Below are positions 16,810 through 25,859 of a stretch of DNA of 64,000 nt, piece by piece. The notes under the pieces were generated by a model. The model was not told the origin of the DNA, did no database searches, and was given only the letters and a program-made list of their open reading frames with translations. Source of the DNA: VYFG01 sp965203365 (GTDB lineage: Bacteria; Pseudomonadota; Gammaproteobacteria; Arenicellales; Poriferihabitantaceae); NCBI GenBank assembly GCA_965203365.1, contig OZ241878.1:2418001-2482000 (forward strand), written 5' to 3'. The first letter of the stretch is position 1. The number at the start of each line of letters is the position of its first letter. The position numbers and the translations under genes are program-made.

Positions 16810-18536
16810 GACGCTTCTCCTTTCGAAAGCTTAATGCTTACAGACGCACGACCGGGCATCAAAAAGTCTCCATGATAAAGGTTGATGGTCCGAACAATTG
16901 GATGTCCTTGATCAACTTCCAATGTTTGCAAGGTTCTATTTTCAAACCGAGTGTCCGGTGTAGATCCTTCGAAAAACCGTCGAATATAGCCAGCTTGATG
17001 CGCTTCCGCCAAACGTTGTCGTGCCCGAATCGGATGAATTCCATGTCGTGTGACCAACATTTCCAGCCACTTTCCGGTCAATGCAAAACTTTCGCTCGCC
17101 CTCACAGATTCGTATGCCTCCAACGCCACCTCGACAAACTTCGCAGGTGGGGGATTGTGAGGAGTACCGAATACGCCGTGGCCCACGAATCGTAACCCCA
17201 AACAACAGATTTCAGTCAAATTGCTATAGCTCCTAAATGAATCTTTTCCCAAACCGGACTCCTCTTGCTGCAACGCAGTTCCTATCGATAACTTTTTCAA
17301 GAACGATTGAAAAGATGCTACGCGAATCAACAGATCTGAAATCTTCGAATGATCTCTTTCATGTAGTGCCACATACAATTCATCCAGTCTTTCGGACTTT
17401 CGCAACATCCCACTCTCATGCAATGCAAAGTCGCCAGAAACTAAGAAATTATAGTAACCCCGATAGCTACTGAACGATTTTACCTTTACCTCCGACATTG
17501 CTGCATCATCGGAAATCTCCCCAGCCTCATATAAAACGTCCAGTAGCCGAATCATGGAGCCAAGACTAAAAGTATGGGTCCTAGCACGAGTGGAGAACTG
17601 TTTCTGCTTTTCTGCAGTTGCATCTGCTTGACGCCGTTCAACTACATCTGTTCTCTTTATCCTCGGGACTTGTCCCGGATTACCCGCTCCCTTCGCCAAA
17701 CTTGCACTCGCTCGCGCATCGAAAACCTCATCCTTCCTAGTCCATAACAGGTCCTCATAAGAGTGATAGGGTTGCCAAGCAACCCCGTCTCCTAGCGCAA
17801 CCACCTCAAGCACAGTCGTCTTGGAATCACTGGTCAATCGCGATGCGCCAAATGTGGCTGCGAATTCCCACAGCACATCCACTAGGCTTACTTTGTAAAA
17901 TTTTTTTCCACCTATAGAAAACGGTACAAAACCAACACCGCTCAACCTTTCTCCGAATAGTCGCAAAACTGCGTTAGAGTCGAAGAATACTGGTTCAATG
18001 CTTTCTGCCAGAGCCATTCGTGCCAAGCCTTGGTCCGAAGTCAGCAGCATCACAGGATGCTCCGGTCCCATCTGACCTCGATGTTGTATCGCTGTCTCCA
18101 ATATGAGTCGATCAGCGAAGCTTCTTTGGATTTTCTGCAACCCGAGATTCTTATCTTCCGCGTCGGAGTCTGGTGCAACAACTCCCCGTAGCGGGTCCGC
18201 ACCAAGTCTAGGTCGCTCAAACTCCACTCCCTGGTCCGTCTCAAGTCGCAGAAGAACTCTTTGCCCACCCTGACTATTCAAGTGATCAAGCAGCATTTGC
18301 GCAGAATGGCTTTTTTTATGTCGCTGGCTAAAATATCGCTCGCCGAAGTTTAGAATCTCCATATGTACCAATGCTGGAATTTTTATTCTGGCTCTTGGAG
18401 TGACATATCTTGCGAAGAAATCGAGCGCACCCTGCAGAACAGCAGTTGTGTCAACCACAACACTAATTGGCTTCTGCGATTGCATACGATCCAACATCAA
18501 TGCATCAAAGACCGGATGAGCTAGACCACACCGCAT
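16806..18536 (-). CDS. Large protein with N-terminal PIN-like nuclease domain
   Basis: 576 aa, or 559 if Met18 is used. The four acidic positions of a PIN domain can be read in order: Asp29 (VVVDTTAV), Glu60 (HMEILN), Asp142 (FADRLILETA) and Asp168 (LLTSDQGLAR). After ~190 residues comes a ~370-residue C-terminal part with no family I recognise, ending in a possible winged-helix (RQRLAEAHQAGYIRRFF). PIN domains are metal-dependent RNases, often toxins or defence effectors. It overlaps the upstream gene by 16 bases and the downstream ATPase by 4, so the four products are made together. Base composition is less GC-rich than in the core genes. Confidence 0.7.
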   Translation of the reverse strand: MRCGLAHPVFDALMLDRMQSQKPISVVVDTTAVLQGALDFFARYVTPRARIKIPALVHMEILNFGERYFSQRHKKSHSAQMLLDHLNSQGGQRVLLRLETDQGVEFERPRLGADPLRGVVAPDSDAEDKNLGLQKIQRSFADRLILETAIQHRGQMGPEHPVMLLTSDQGLARMALAESIEPVFFDSNAVLRLFGERLSGVGFVPFSIGGKKFYKVSLVDVLWEFAATFGASRLTSDSKTTVLEVVALGDGVAWQPYHSYEDLLWTRKDEVFDARASASLAKGAGNPGQVPRIKRTDVVERRQADATAEKQKQFSTRARTHTFSLGSMIRLLDVLYEAGEISDDAAMSEVKVKSFSSYRGYYNFLVSGDFALHESGMLRKSERLDELYVALHERDHSKISDLLIRVASFQSFLKKLSIGTALQQEESGLGKDSFRSYSNLTEICCLGLRFVGHGVFGTPHNPPPAKFVEVALEAYESVRASESFALTGKWLEMLVTRHGIHPIRARQRLAEAHQAGYIRRFFEGSTPDTRFENRTLQTLEVDQGHPIVRTINLYHGDFLMPGRASVSIKLSKGEAS

Positions 18537-18892
18537 TGCAATATATGGTACTGCTTTCGTCGCTTCAAAAATCTTCTTTTCGTTTTCCCTGGTAATGCGG
18601 ATTTTATCTTATCTACAAGTTCAATTTGTCTTGGGACTGACCATTCAAAAAATCCGAGGCGAATTGCCATTATTATTCGCTGAAAGTTTGTTATGGTATC
18701 CTCTGCTGAAGCCATATATGATTCTGGAAACAATTGGACTTTCCCGACAGTGATCCATTTATTCGCAAAGCACTTATCTTCTCGTACCTGTAAATGTAAA
18801 ACGAGATTGTCATTCCCAGAGTTTTGTTGCAGTAGAGTTTTCGCCAGAGAAAATTCTGCATCTCTCTTCGAGCTAAGTTGAAAATCACTCAT
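18521..18892 (-). CDS. Hypothetical protein, second gene of the PIN/ATPase operon
   Basis: 123 aa, not recognised. It has a predicted beta-rich N-terminal half (DNLVLHLQVREDKCF, WITVGKVQLF) and a very basic C-terminus (PGKTKRRFLKRRKQYH) that could bind nucleic acid. The start overlaps the stop of the 18889-19365 gene by 4 bases (ATGA). Distinctly AT-rich compared with its surroundings, suggesting transfer. Its function can only be guessed from operon context. Confidence 0.55.
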   Translation of the reverse strand: MSDFQLSSKRDAEFSLAKTLLQQNSGNDNLVLHLQVREDKCFANKWITVGKVQLFPESYMASAEDTITNFQRIIMAIRLGFFEWSVPRQIELVDKIKSALPGKTKRRFLKRRKQYHILQCGVV

Positions 18893-19365
18893 CGAATAAG
18901 AACCGATGCCTTGGGAACGTCAAGAAACACACATGCAACCCAGTGAAAGTGCTGCAGCAGTGCAAGCGCGATATTGGCCCTTACATTGACCTCATCATTT
19001 CCTTCTGGCTTTACAGTTTCTTGACAATCTGTCCAATAGGTCCCGCTCTGAACAGATTCATCGCTCAACATTTCGTGAATTGTGTCGAGAAAACATCGGA
19101 CAGTTCGTTTTCCAGGAAGTTGATTCGATGCGAACGGATAAACGATCTTTTCTTTAATTCGTTCTCCGACGGACGGGGTACAGGCTCCCAAAACATCGTT
19201 CGGCCCAGCATCCCAAGCGTAAACTTGCTCCAACAATCCGCCATCGATTATAGGGACAAAATTTCCTTCCTCCCTGCCCTGACCCGAACCATAGAGGTAT
19301 CTGCGATCAATAACCACAGGTCGCCAAATCGACAAGTGCAGATGACTGTCACTTCTCGTTTGCAT
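18889..19365 (-). CDS. Hypothetical protein, first gene of the PIN/ATPase operon
   Basis: 158 aa from the ATG at 19365; a TTG directly before it would add one residue. No family is recognised. It contains a segment IDRRYLYGSGQGREEGNF near the N-terminus and a hydrophobic C-terminal helix region (ANIALALLQHFHWVACVFLD). It opens the overlapping four-gene minus-strand operon; the promoter must lie in 19366-19600. Confidence 0.55.
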   Translation of the reverse strand: MQTRSDSHLHLSIWRPVVIDRRYLYGSGQGREEGNFVPIIDGGLLEQVYAWDAGPNDVLGACTPSVGERIKEKIVYPFASNQLPGKRTVRCFLDTIHEMLSDESVQSGTYWTDCQETVKPEGNDEVNVRANIALALLQHFHWVACVFLDVPKASVLIR

Positions 19366-19611
19366 CAATCGTTTCCCTATATCTGAGGGTAGCCATTTCT
19401 CTGTCCCGATCAGGTCGCCAACATTAACAGGAATATCTTATACCACTCAAAGTGTCAATCTACAGCGAATGGAGCAATGTTTTACGGTTATTTTCGGTCT
19501 TGATCACGGTAGGGAACCGCGCTGTCTCGGTCCCTCCGCACAGATTCGTTATTACAAAAACCGAATTACTCTGGGAAGCCGATTCAAGTCACTGATACAT
19601 TGAGCGTCTAG

Positions 19612-20095
19612 GGCTTGTTAACGCTATCGCAACACCTCGATAATGCGCACGAAGACGATGAATCCGGGGAAACATCACATCCCGTTTCTCGAAGCGCGAG
19701 AATATCCTCCGGAAGCCCTTGAGTCGCCGAAACAGATGCTCCACTTCGTTGAGGCGCTTGTACAGTACCTTGTCATACTTCCAGGGAACTATCCGGTTCC
19801 TCTTGGACGGAACCACGGGCGTGAATCCCCGGTCGAGTGCCTGTTGGCAGGTCTTCCCGTCCTCATAGGCCCGGCCCATCATCAGCGCCGAGGAACTCGA
19901 GGGCGATTCCAGTCGATTCAGGAGCTTGCGCCCTTGTGGGGCATCATGGGCATGGCCGGGAAAACGCGTGAAGACCACTGCGGTTCGAGGATCCGCGGCC
20001 ACCAAATGAAGTTGGGTGTTCCCTCCGCCCCGGGATTGGCCGAGGGATGTCGGGCCGTTTTTTTCGGCCCCCCATACCGTACTCCGGAAGTCCCT
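19612..20095 (-). mobile_element. IS5-family remnant, 5' part of transposase missing
   Basis: One end is visible as GGCTTGTTAAC directly preceded by CTAG, an IS5-type target. The minus-strand frame carries the C-terminal two thirds of an IS5 transposase (SLGQSRGGGNTQLHLV, RGFTPVVPSKRNRIVPWKYD, LYKRLNEVEHLFRRLKGFRR). The N-terminal third is absent. The frame is joined to the 3' part of a vapC-like gene, so the deletion or insertion junction lies near 20090. Confidence 0.75.
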
Positions 20096-20468
20096 GGTAT
20101 TGAGCGAAAGTAATCGTCTCTCACCATGAGCCAACATGGTGGCTACGATGTTGGCATCATGAACCTGCTTTTCCCCCGACGTGAAACTCACGACAAAGCA
20201 AGATCAACCTCTCTATGACTTCTGGGCCATCCTCGAGAAAAATGAACGAGGAGATCAGTTTCGTTACGTCCTCAAGAGCGTCGGCTATAGGGATTGGTTT
20301 CGCCCACGTTTGATGGCGTGTGACCACGGCGAGATATTCGCGGATGATCTGGCGGCTGATGTGCAGGGTCTCTTCGCTATTGCCGATACAGTCAAGACAT
20401 CGGATGGTTGCGTTATCCGAATGGTTCATGAAACGGGCGGCCACAAGAATGCAGCTATCGAAGAACAT
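20080..20468 (-). pseudogene. VapC-like PIN toxin, frameshifted and truncated
   Basis: The N-terminal part (MFFDSCILVAARF, ISRQIIREYLAVVTR) is in one frame and the C-terminal part (KQVHDANIVATMLAHGERRL, LSLNTRDF) in another. Removing one A from the GGGGGAAAA run near 20170 restores VGGKQVHDAN, so a single inserted base caused the frameshift. The reading frame then runs into the IS5 remnant, losing the last PIN strand. VapC toxins are tRNA/rRNA endonucleases; this one should be dead. Its antitoxin would be expected just upstream (20474 onward), but no antitoxin family could be recognised there. Confidence 0.75.
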
Positions 20469-20473
20469 CCATT

Positions 20474-20899
20474 TCAGGGGAGGTCGTCATCTGATCTTTC
20501 GAGTCCTCCGGTCAAACGCCCCATATCGTCGTAAATTTGCTCACGGCTCACCACAAAGTCGTTAGGCCATGTTCCAGAGTCATGGGAGGGCAGAATCCCT
20601 TGAATTGAGAATTTGCGATATCGATTAGGTGCTTTGCTCGGTTCCAGTACCTGATCCCGGATCCCGGACATTGTTGTTTCCGCTTCAGCGGCTACCCACC
20701 GAAAAGGCCCATGCGCTGATGACCATTCGGTCGAACGGCCGATGTTTGTTATAGAGTCGGAGTGGACGAAAATAACAGGGTAATGGAAGGATGAATACCC
20801 TTCTTGTGCCGTTGCTTCGTCTACGAAGCAACTTGGCATGGCAACCATATACTGCACCTCATACAAGATGTCGCTTGCGCGACGATAGAGCCTCGCCAA
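20474..20899 (-). CDS. Unrecognised frame in the antitoxin position upstream of the vapC pseudogene
   Basis: 141 codons, ending 5 bp before the vapC-like start. The C-terminal part (SIQGILPSHDSGTWPNDFVV, then SREQIYDDMGRLTGG) looks more protein-like than the N-terminal part. It may be the remnant of the cognate antitoxin, but I cannot assign a DNA-binding fold, and the frame may be fortuitous. Confidence 0.25.
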   Translation of the reverse strand: MARLYRRASDILYEVQYMVAMPSCFVDEATAQEGYSSFHYPVIFVHSDSITNIGRSTEWSSAHGPFRWVAAEAETTMSGIRDQVLEPSKAPNRYRKFSIQGILPSHDSGTWPNDFVVSREQIYDDMGRLTGGLERSDDDLP

Positions 20900-20984
20900 A
20901 CATATATATTATGATTATGGTGCGGCTGTGGCGCATCATTGCAACATGGCGAGACCAGCTGGTCAAGTGCACGGCCATTTTACA

Positions 20985-21294
20985 GCAATTCCCTCTAAAT
21001 CCAAGAAGACAGTCAATCCAGGGGGGGTTCTTGGGGTTCCACATTCCGGGCTGGGAGACGGGGTACCAAAGCATCGTATTCGGGCATCACCAGCCTGATC
21101 GGGTGCTCTTCGACATATCCTGAGCCGGTCGCCGTGACCAAAGGGGTGACAGGTCGGTTCTTCAGGAAATCAAGTGGCCAACCACCGATCCGGCAACTCG
21201 CCGGAGGAGCCGCCCTGTCCGCAGATTCCCCACGCTGGCGTTGGGCCTGGAAATCACGCCGAATCCACGGGGGGATGCCCTTGGCGGGAATTGC
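20985..21294 (+). mobile_element. 3' end of a degraded DDE transposase element (copy 1)
   Basis: The plus-strand frame ending at 21123 reads GGFLGFHIPGWETGYQSIVF and then GHHQPDRVLFDIS before the stop. The same C-terminus (GRFLGFPFPYGETLYQSIAF, GHHQPDRVPFDTS) occurs on the minus strand at 25170-25270, and similarity continues about 170 bp beyond both stops to the shared words TTGGCGGGAAT. This defines a common element 3' end. Upstream transposase sequence has been lost or scrambled. Confidence 0.55.
21212..21294 (+). repeat. ~83-bp interspersed repeat (copy 1 of 2)
   Basis: From GCCCTGTCCGCAGATTCCCC to CTTGGCGGGAATTGC. It recurs almost identically in inverted orientation at 27900-27983, differing by a few bases. 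It lies at the outer end of the degraded element in 20985-21294, so it is probably that element's terminus. Confidence 0.75.
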
Positions 21295-21477
21295 TGGAAA
21301 ATTGGCATTATGGTTGACAGATCAGCCTTGCCAGAGGCAGACTTGTTTTTGGAGCTTTCTGGTGAATATGGTTCAGGTTCTCATTTTGACTGTTTTGATG
21401 ACAAGGCACATCACCTTTCTACCGTCTCGCGAGCGGTCATCGATAAATTGGGTATCACGGTGGAGTAAAAACATAGA

Positions 21478-22188
21478 ATGCTTACTGCTTGTCCACGCCT
21501 TTCGTTGACACAATCGATAGGCCAATCTGTGCAGGTCGGCGCTCGCCGAAATCTGCGGTTTTATCCTCGAAGTGATTCCTTCGAAAACGCCAACACAGAC
21601 TTCTACTTCAGCCGTTACGCGACCCATACGTACGGGTCGCTGGTCAAAGCTGATCAAGCTCATCGCCGTTTCCGCATTCGTAACACCCGTGAAACGCCGC
21701 CGGGCAAAGTGAAATTTTCTGAAGCACAGTTCGAGACACACATCCCAAGTCCGTCTTCGCGGGCTGCCCATGGTTTGGAATCCACCCTTCCGATTCTCCA
21801 TGTCGGATTTACCGTCTCGTTGCAATACTTCGGTAGCTGGCTGCGAGAATTGTTGCAGGAACTGGCGGAGTGTCCATCTTACGCACAAGAACAGGAGATG
21901 GACGAGCCCTCGGACCTCGCTCTGACCAAGGCAAATCAATTGCTTGAGAAGATCGCCAGCTATGTAGCCGATCGCCCGGAAATCTATCCTATGCAGCAGA
22001 GTAGCATAGCTATCGACTTTCGCGATCAAGAAAGCAGGAATGGAGTCTTGTTCCTGATAGAGCGAGATGGCTCCGGCATACTGTACCACCGAACCGCCAA
22101 CTCGAAGGGGCGCCTACGAGTTGATGATGCCGCAGACCTGCTGAAGGAGGGTGGAATCAGAGAGTTGAAAAGAGTGGGTATTCGATAG
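21478..22188 (+). CDS. Hypothetical protein, coupled to downstream gene
   Basis: 236 codons; the start is uncertain and only the C-terminal ~150 residues look convincingly coding (DEPSDLALTKANQLLEKIA, SIAIDFRDQESRNGVLFLIE, RLRVDDAADLLKEGGIRELK). Its stop overlaps the GTG start of the next gene (TAGTG at 22186-22190), supporting a two-gene unit. No family is recognised. Less GC-rich than core genes. A short preceding frame at 21310-21468 may be an additional small gene or a lost N-terminus. Confidence 0.5.
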   Translation: MLTACPRLSLTQSIGQSVQVGARRNLRFYPRSDSFENANTDFYFSRYATHTYGSLVKADQAHRRFRIRNTRETPPGKVKFSEAQFETHIPSPSSRAAHGLESTLPILHVGFTVSLQYFGSWLRELLQELAECPSYAQEQEMDEPSDLALTKANQLLEKIASYVADRPEIYPMQQSSIAIDFRDQESRNGVLFLIERDGSGILYHRTANSKGRLRVDDAADLLKEGGIRELKRVGIR

Positions 22189-22641
22189 TGACAAGCCAAA
22201 CTGATGAACAGGAAATCGCACCCCTTGGGAAAGACGGGAAGCTGGGCAAGGATGAAAGGTCCCAAACGAGTGCCAAGCACTCGCTTCGGCGCCTCAAGGC
22301 TGAGGGTAAGGCACGAGTCCATGCTTCGAAATTCGAACCACCCCACAACACTAACGAAATCTCGGTTAATCGCATGGATTGGGCATCGACCGTCACATTG
22401 GCTGATTTGGGCACGTGAAACGCTCATTGGTCCGGAAAGAAGTTTTGGGGAAGGCATCGAGGATGTCGGCTGCAGATCTGTCCCGACACCATTGGGCGGT
22501 AATCCTGACCATGCGGATATTGTGGTGCCGGTCGCGTTGGATGCCGAAGATAGAAAAGATGCTATGAGAGAGTACGCCATAGACTTGGCTTATCGCGCAA
22601 CATTTGTTCCATGGGGAGCGTGGCCAAGCGAAATTCTATGA
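22188..22641 (+). pseudogene. Hypothetical protein gene with one frameshift
   Basis: The first 76 codons (from GTG at 22188) read KFEPPHNTNEISVNRMDWAS and stop at 22418. Continuing one frame over gives RETLIGPERSFGEGIEDVGC and then NPDHADIVVPVALDAEDRK to a stop at 22641. Together these resemble a known uncharacterised family with the pattern EISVDR ... NPYHADIVLP, so one base has been gained near 22413. It overlaps the preceding gene by one base. Function unknown. Confidence 0.55.
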
Positions 22642-22832
22642 CCCGTCGCTTCAGTCTTTCATGGCACATAATCATTGTCGTTGGTAGCTTACGTAGCTCC
22701 CCAACACTTTGAGAGGCTCGTGCCCATTATTTTGACTACTATGCATTTTCGGCCTGTCGCATGCGTTCATGCAGTTCGTCCAGGAAGGACGAACCGCACG
22801 CAGCGTATCCATCCATCCCAAATAGAGCATCT

Positions 22833-22984
22833 CCCCTCTTCCACTCTGAAGTGCAACACTCGCCGTGCTCCCGGAATGAGGGCATCCCCCGAATGAAGGG
22901 GGCCCCGGCGGCGACCGGAAAATTCAGCCCTCCCAAGGGCTGAAAGGGGCTGATGTCGGCCATCGATGGCTTCAATCTCGACAC
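22833..22984. repeat. IS30-derived left-arm repeat
   Basis: Starts with a degenerate copy of the IS30 terminal repeat (CTTCCACTCTGAAGTGCAAC) and continues through the same non-coding arm as the full IS30 copies, including CGGCGACCGGAAAATTCAGC and the GGCATC/GGCTTC-ATCTCGACA segment, then stops. There is no transposase sequence. It lies just upstream of recQ. Confidence 0.75.
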
Positions 22985-23097
22985 CGCTAACGATCAGGTG
23001 ACGGGTCCGAGTGTTGCCTGTCGGAGTGGAACGGGGGCTCGGAAATAATGGCCAGCCTCGATCTGAAACATTCCACCCCGAACCGAAAGGAGGGCGG

Positions 23098-24954
23098 TTG
23101 AGCGCGGCTCAGGAGGTGTTGCGCCGGATCTTCGGTTTCGAGGCATTCCGTCCCGGCCAAGAGGCCGTCATCGCCGCGCTCCTCCAAGGACACCACACCC
23201 TCACCGTGATGCCGACGGGCTCGGGCAAGTCGCTCTGCTTCCAGATTCCCGCCTTGGTCCGGGACGGTCTCACCGTGGTGGTATCGCCACTGGTCGCGTT
23301 GATGCAGGACCAGGTGTCTGCACTCCGGTTGGCGGATGTCTCCGCCGACTGCATCCACTCGGCGAACGAGCGAAGTGAGAATGTGGCGGCCTGGCGGCGC
23401 GTCGTGTCGGGTCAGACACGACTGCTCTACATGGCACCCGAACGGCTGATGACGGTGCGCATGCTGACGGCGCTGGCCAAATTGCCCATCCGACTTTTCG
23501 CCATTGACGAGGCGCACTGTATCTCACAGTGGGGTCCCGCCTTCCGGCCGGAGTATGAGGATCTCCGTCGACTGCGCGATCTTTTTCCCGGCATCCCCAT
23601 CGCAGCGCTGACGGCCACCGCGGACGAGGTGACGCGAAACGACATCATGGACCAGCTGTTTGGCGGACAGGCAGAACAGTTCGTGCTGGGCTTCAATCGT
23701 CCCAACATCCGACTCTCGGTGACGATGAAACGCGACTGGAAGCACCAGCTCAGGGCGTTCATCTCCCGTCATGAAGGCCAAAGCGGTGTGGTCTACTGCC
23801 TGTCGCGTCGGAAGACGGAGGAGACGGCCGCCCTGCTGGCGTCGGACGGGGTGCACGCACTCGCATACCACGCCGGCATGGAAAAGGAGGAACGGCAGAC
23901 GCGTCAGAATATCTTCATGACAGAGCCGGGCGTGGTGATGGTCGCCACCATTGCCTTCGGCATGGGGATCGACAAGGCGGATGTGCGCTACGTCTTCCAT
24001 ACCGACCTGCCCGGCAGTATGGAAGCCTATTATCAGGAGATCGGCCGTGCTGGCCGCGACGGTGGTCCGGCCGAAGCCCACATGCTCTATGGCCTCGAGG
24101 ACATCAGGATGCGACGGCAGTTCATCGAGGACGAAGATGCTGGTCCAGAGCGCAAGCGCCGCGAGCACAAGCGCCTAGATGCCCTGCTGGGCTACTGTGA
24201 AGCGCCGGCTTGTCGGCGAGTGACCCTGCTCGAGTATTTCGGGGAGCAGATCGCCCCCTGTGGCCACTGTGATATCTGCCTCAATCCTTCGGAACGCATT
24301 GATGGCACCGAGGAGGCACGCAAGGTCCTGTCGGCGGCCGTCCGGACAGGTCAACGCTTCGGGGCGGCCCATCTGATCGACATCCTTCGGGGAATCGAGA
24401 CGGACAAGATCACCCGTTTCGGCCATGGTCGCCTGCCGACCTTTGGGGTGGGGGCACAACACAGTAAGCACGAATGGCATTCGCTGGTCCGGCAGATGGT
24501 GGCGACGGGGTTCCTGCAAATCGACATCGGGGGCTATGGGGGGATCGGGATCACGCAGAAAGGCATGGACCTGCTGCACGGCCAGGGAGCATTCTGGTAT
24601 CGCCAAGATACCGTCATGGCCCGCACGCCTGCCAAGGCCCGGGGCTCCAATCCCCCGCGAAGGGGAGGGCTCGAGCCCTCTCTGGACGATGACGACCTGA
24701 AGCTGCTGATCGCCCTCAAGGAGTTGCGCCTGGAGATCGCAAGAGAGCGCCATGTGCCCGCCTATGTCGTGTTTACCGACCGTACGCTGATCGACATGGT
24801 GCATCGTCGGCCACGCACCAAGACACAGTTCGCCGAGGTCAATGGCGTGGGAGCGGCGAAATTGAAAGAATTCGCCGAACCGTTCCTAGCCATCATTGCG
24901 GGCTCGCTGGAAGAACGCGATCAGAGCAAGGATTCTCACGAGAACATGCCATAA
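23098..24954 (+). CDS. recQ: ATP-dependent DNA helicase RecQ
   Basis: 618 aa from the TTG at 23098, which follows an excellent AAAGGAGGG site; the frame is open to 23011, but the extra residues are not RecQ-like. Helicase motifs: I MPTGSGKSLCFQIP, II DEAHCISQWG, V/VI VATIAFGMGIDKADVR and QEIGRAGRDG. The zinc-binding cysteines are present (CEAPACRRVTLLEYFG, CGHCDIC), as are an RQC winged helix and an HRDC domain (DLKLLIALKELRLEIARE). It unwinds DNA 3'-5' in recombination and fork repair. The aromatic-rich loop reads SQWGPAFRPEY where most RecQ have SQWGHDFRPEY, an unusual change. Confidence 0.92.
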   Translation: MSAAQEVLRRIFGFEAFRPGQEAVIAALLQGHHTLTVMPTGSGKSLCFQIPALVRDGLTVVVSPLVALMQDQVSALRLADVSADCIHSANERSENVAAWRRVVSGQTRLLYMAPERLMTVRMLTALAKLPIRLFAIDEAHCISQWGPAFRPEYEDLRRLRDLFPGIPIAALTATADEVTRNDIMDQLFGGQAEQFVLGFNRPNIRLSVTMKRDWKHQLRAFISRHEGQSGVVYCLSRRKTEETAALLASDGVHALAYHAGMEKEERQTRQNIFMTEPGVVMVATIAFGMGIDKADVRYVFHTDLPGSMEAYYQEIGRAGRDGGPAEAHMLYGLEDIRMRRQFIEDEDAGPERKRREHKRLDALLGYCEAPACRRVTLLEYFGEQIAPCGHCDICLNPSERIDGTEEARKVLSAAVRTGQRFGAAHLIDILRGIETDKITRFGHGRLPTFGVGAQHSKHEWHSLVRQMVATGFLQIDIGGYGGIGITQKGMDLLHGQGAFWYRQDTVMARTPAKARGSNPPRRGGLEPSLDDDDLKLLIALKELRLEIARERHVPAYVVFTDRTLIDMVHRRPRTKTQFAEVNGVGAAKLKEFAEPFLAIIAGSLEERDQSKDSHENMP

Positions 24955-24984
24955 TGCCCTAGAACATCATCGCTGACAAGGCAA

Positions 24985-25530
24985 GGACAAGCGAAGCAGC
25001 CATTCCCGCCAAGGGTGTCAGATCCGGAACGGGATGGGAATTAGCAACCTGGACGCATGATTCCGGGGTGTGTGGACAAGGCTGCCCCTCCAGCGGGTTG
25101 CCGGATCAGCGGTTGACCATGGTTTTCCTGCAGAACCGGCCGGTCACACACTCGCTCACGGCAGCCAAGTCAGGATGTGTCGAAAGGCACCCTATCGGGC
25201 TGGTGATGCCCGAATGCGATGCTTTGGTACAACGTCTCCCCGTAAGGGAAGGGGAACCCCAGGAACCTCCCGCGCAACCGTCTCCATCGGCGGGGCAAAC
25301 GACCCGCCTTCGCCCGGGTAGCCTGAACAGCGAGCCACCCTGCGGTGGCACCGGGTCGATCCCGAACGCCCACCTCATCCGATGGGCGAACCCCGTCGCC
25401 CGAGGTGGCCGGCCATGACCGAAGGGGGTGCAGCGCCGTCGGCTGGGGGCCACCGGGGTTTGAATGGCTCGTTCTCGATGCGCCAGCGAGCTCACCCCGC
25501 CCGCATCAGTTCGACGGCGTGGGAGGCCGT
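24985..25530 (-). mobile_element. Degraded DDE transposase remnant (copy 2)
   Basis: Minus-strand fragments in different frames match the C-terminal pattern of a DDE transposase: WRIENEPFK near 25490, FGHGRPPRATGFAHRMRWAF with GIDPVP near 25400-25350, and the C-terminus GETLYQSIAFGHHQPDRV ending at 25170. The sequence beyond the stop aligns with the 20985-21294 copy out to CCCTTGGCGGGAATGGC. Multiple frameshifts make it inactive. The exact IS family is not certain to me. A fragment of the IS30-type end (CGGAGTGGAAGTGGGG) follows at 25551-25566. Confidence 0.5.
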
Positions 25531-25859
25531 GACTTCCCGGTCCGCAACCTCGGAGTGGAAGTGGGGTGTCGAAATCGACACTGAATTGTGCTAAAAATGG
25601 GACTGAACCAATTGCCAATCGTGAGGGAGAATGGTGGGAATGCTGGAGAAAAATTCGCGAGACAGATGACACTGATTTACGATAACGAAGAACAAAAGCG
25701 AAATACTGAAACCATCAGCGTACCCTCAATATTTATTTCGCTTGTTGCCCGATGATGATGCCTGTTATGCTTAGCTTGAGCGGGTCTACATAGGGCGAAA
25801 GTCCAGCTTACGCTCATTGTGACCAAACCGACGTAATTTTCCCGCCAGCTCCAAGCGAA

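Noticed and set aside
21373..22089. 238-codon minus-strand frame
   Set aside because: Opposite-strand shadow; the plus-strand frame has better protein character and is coupled to the next gene.
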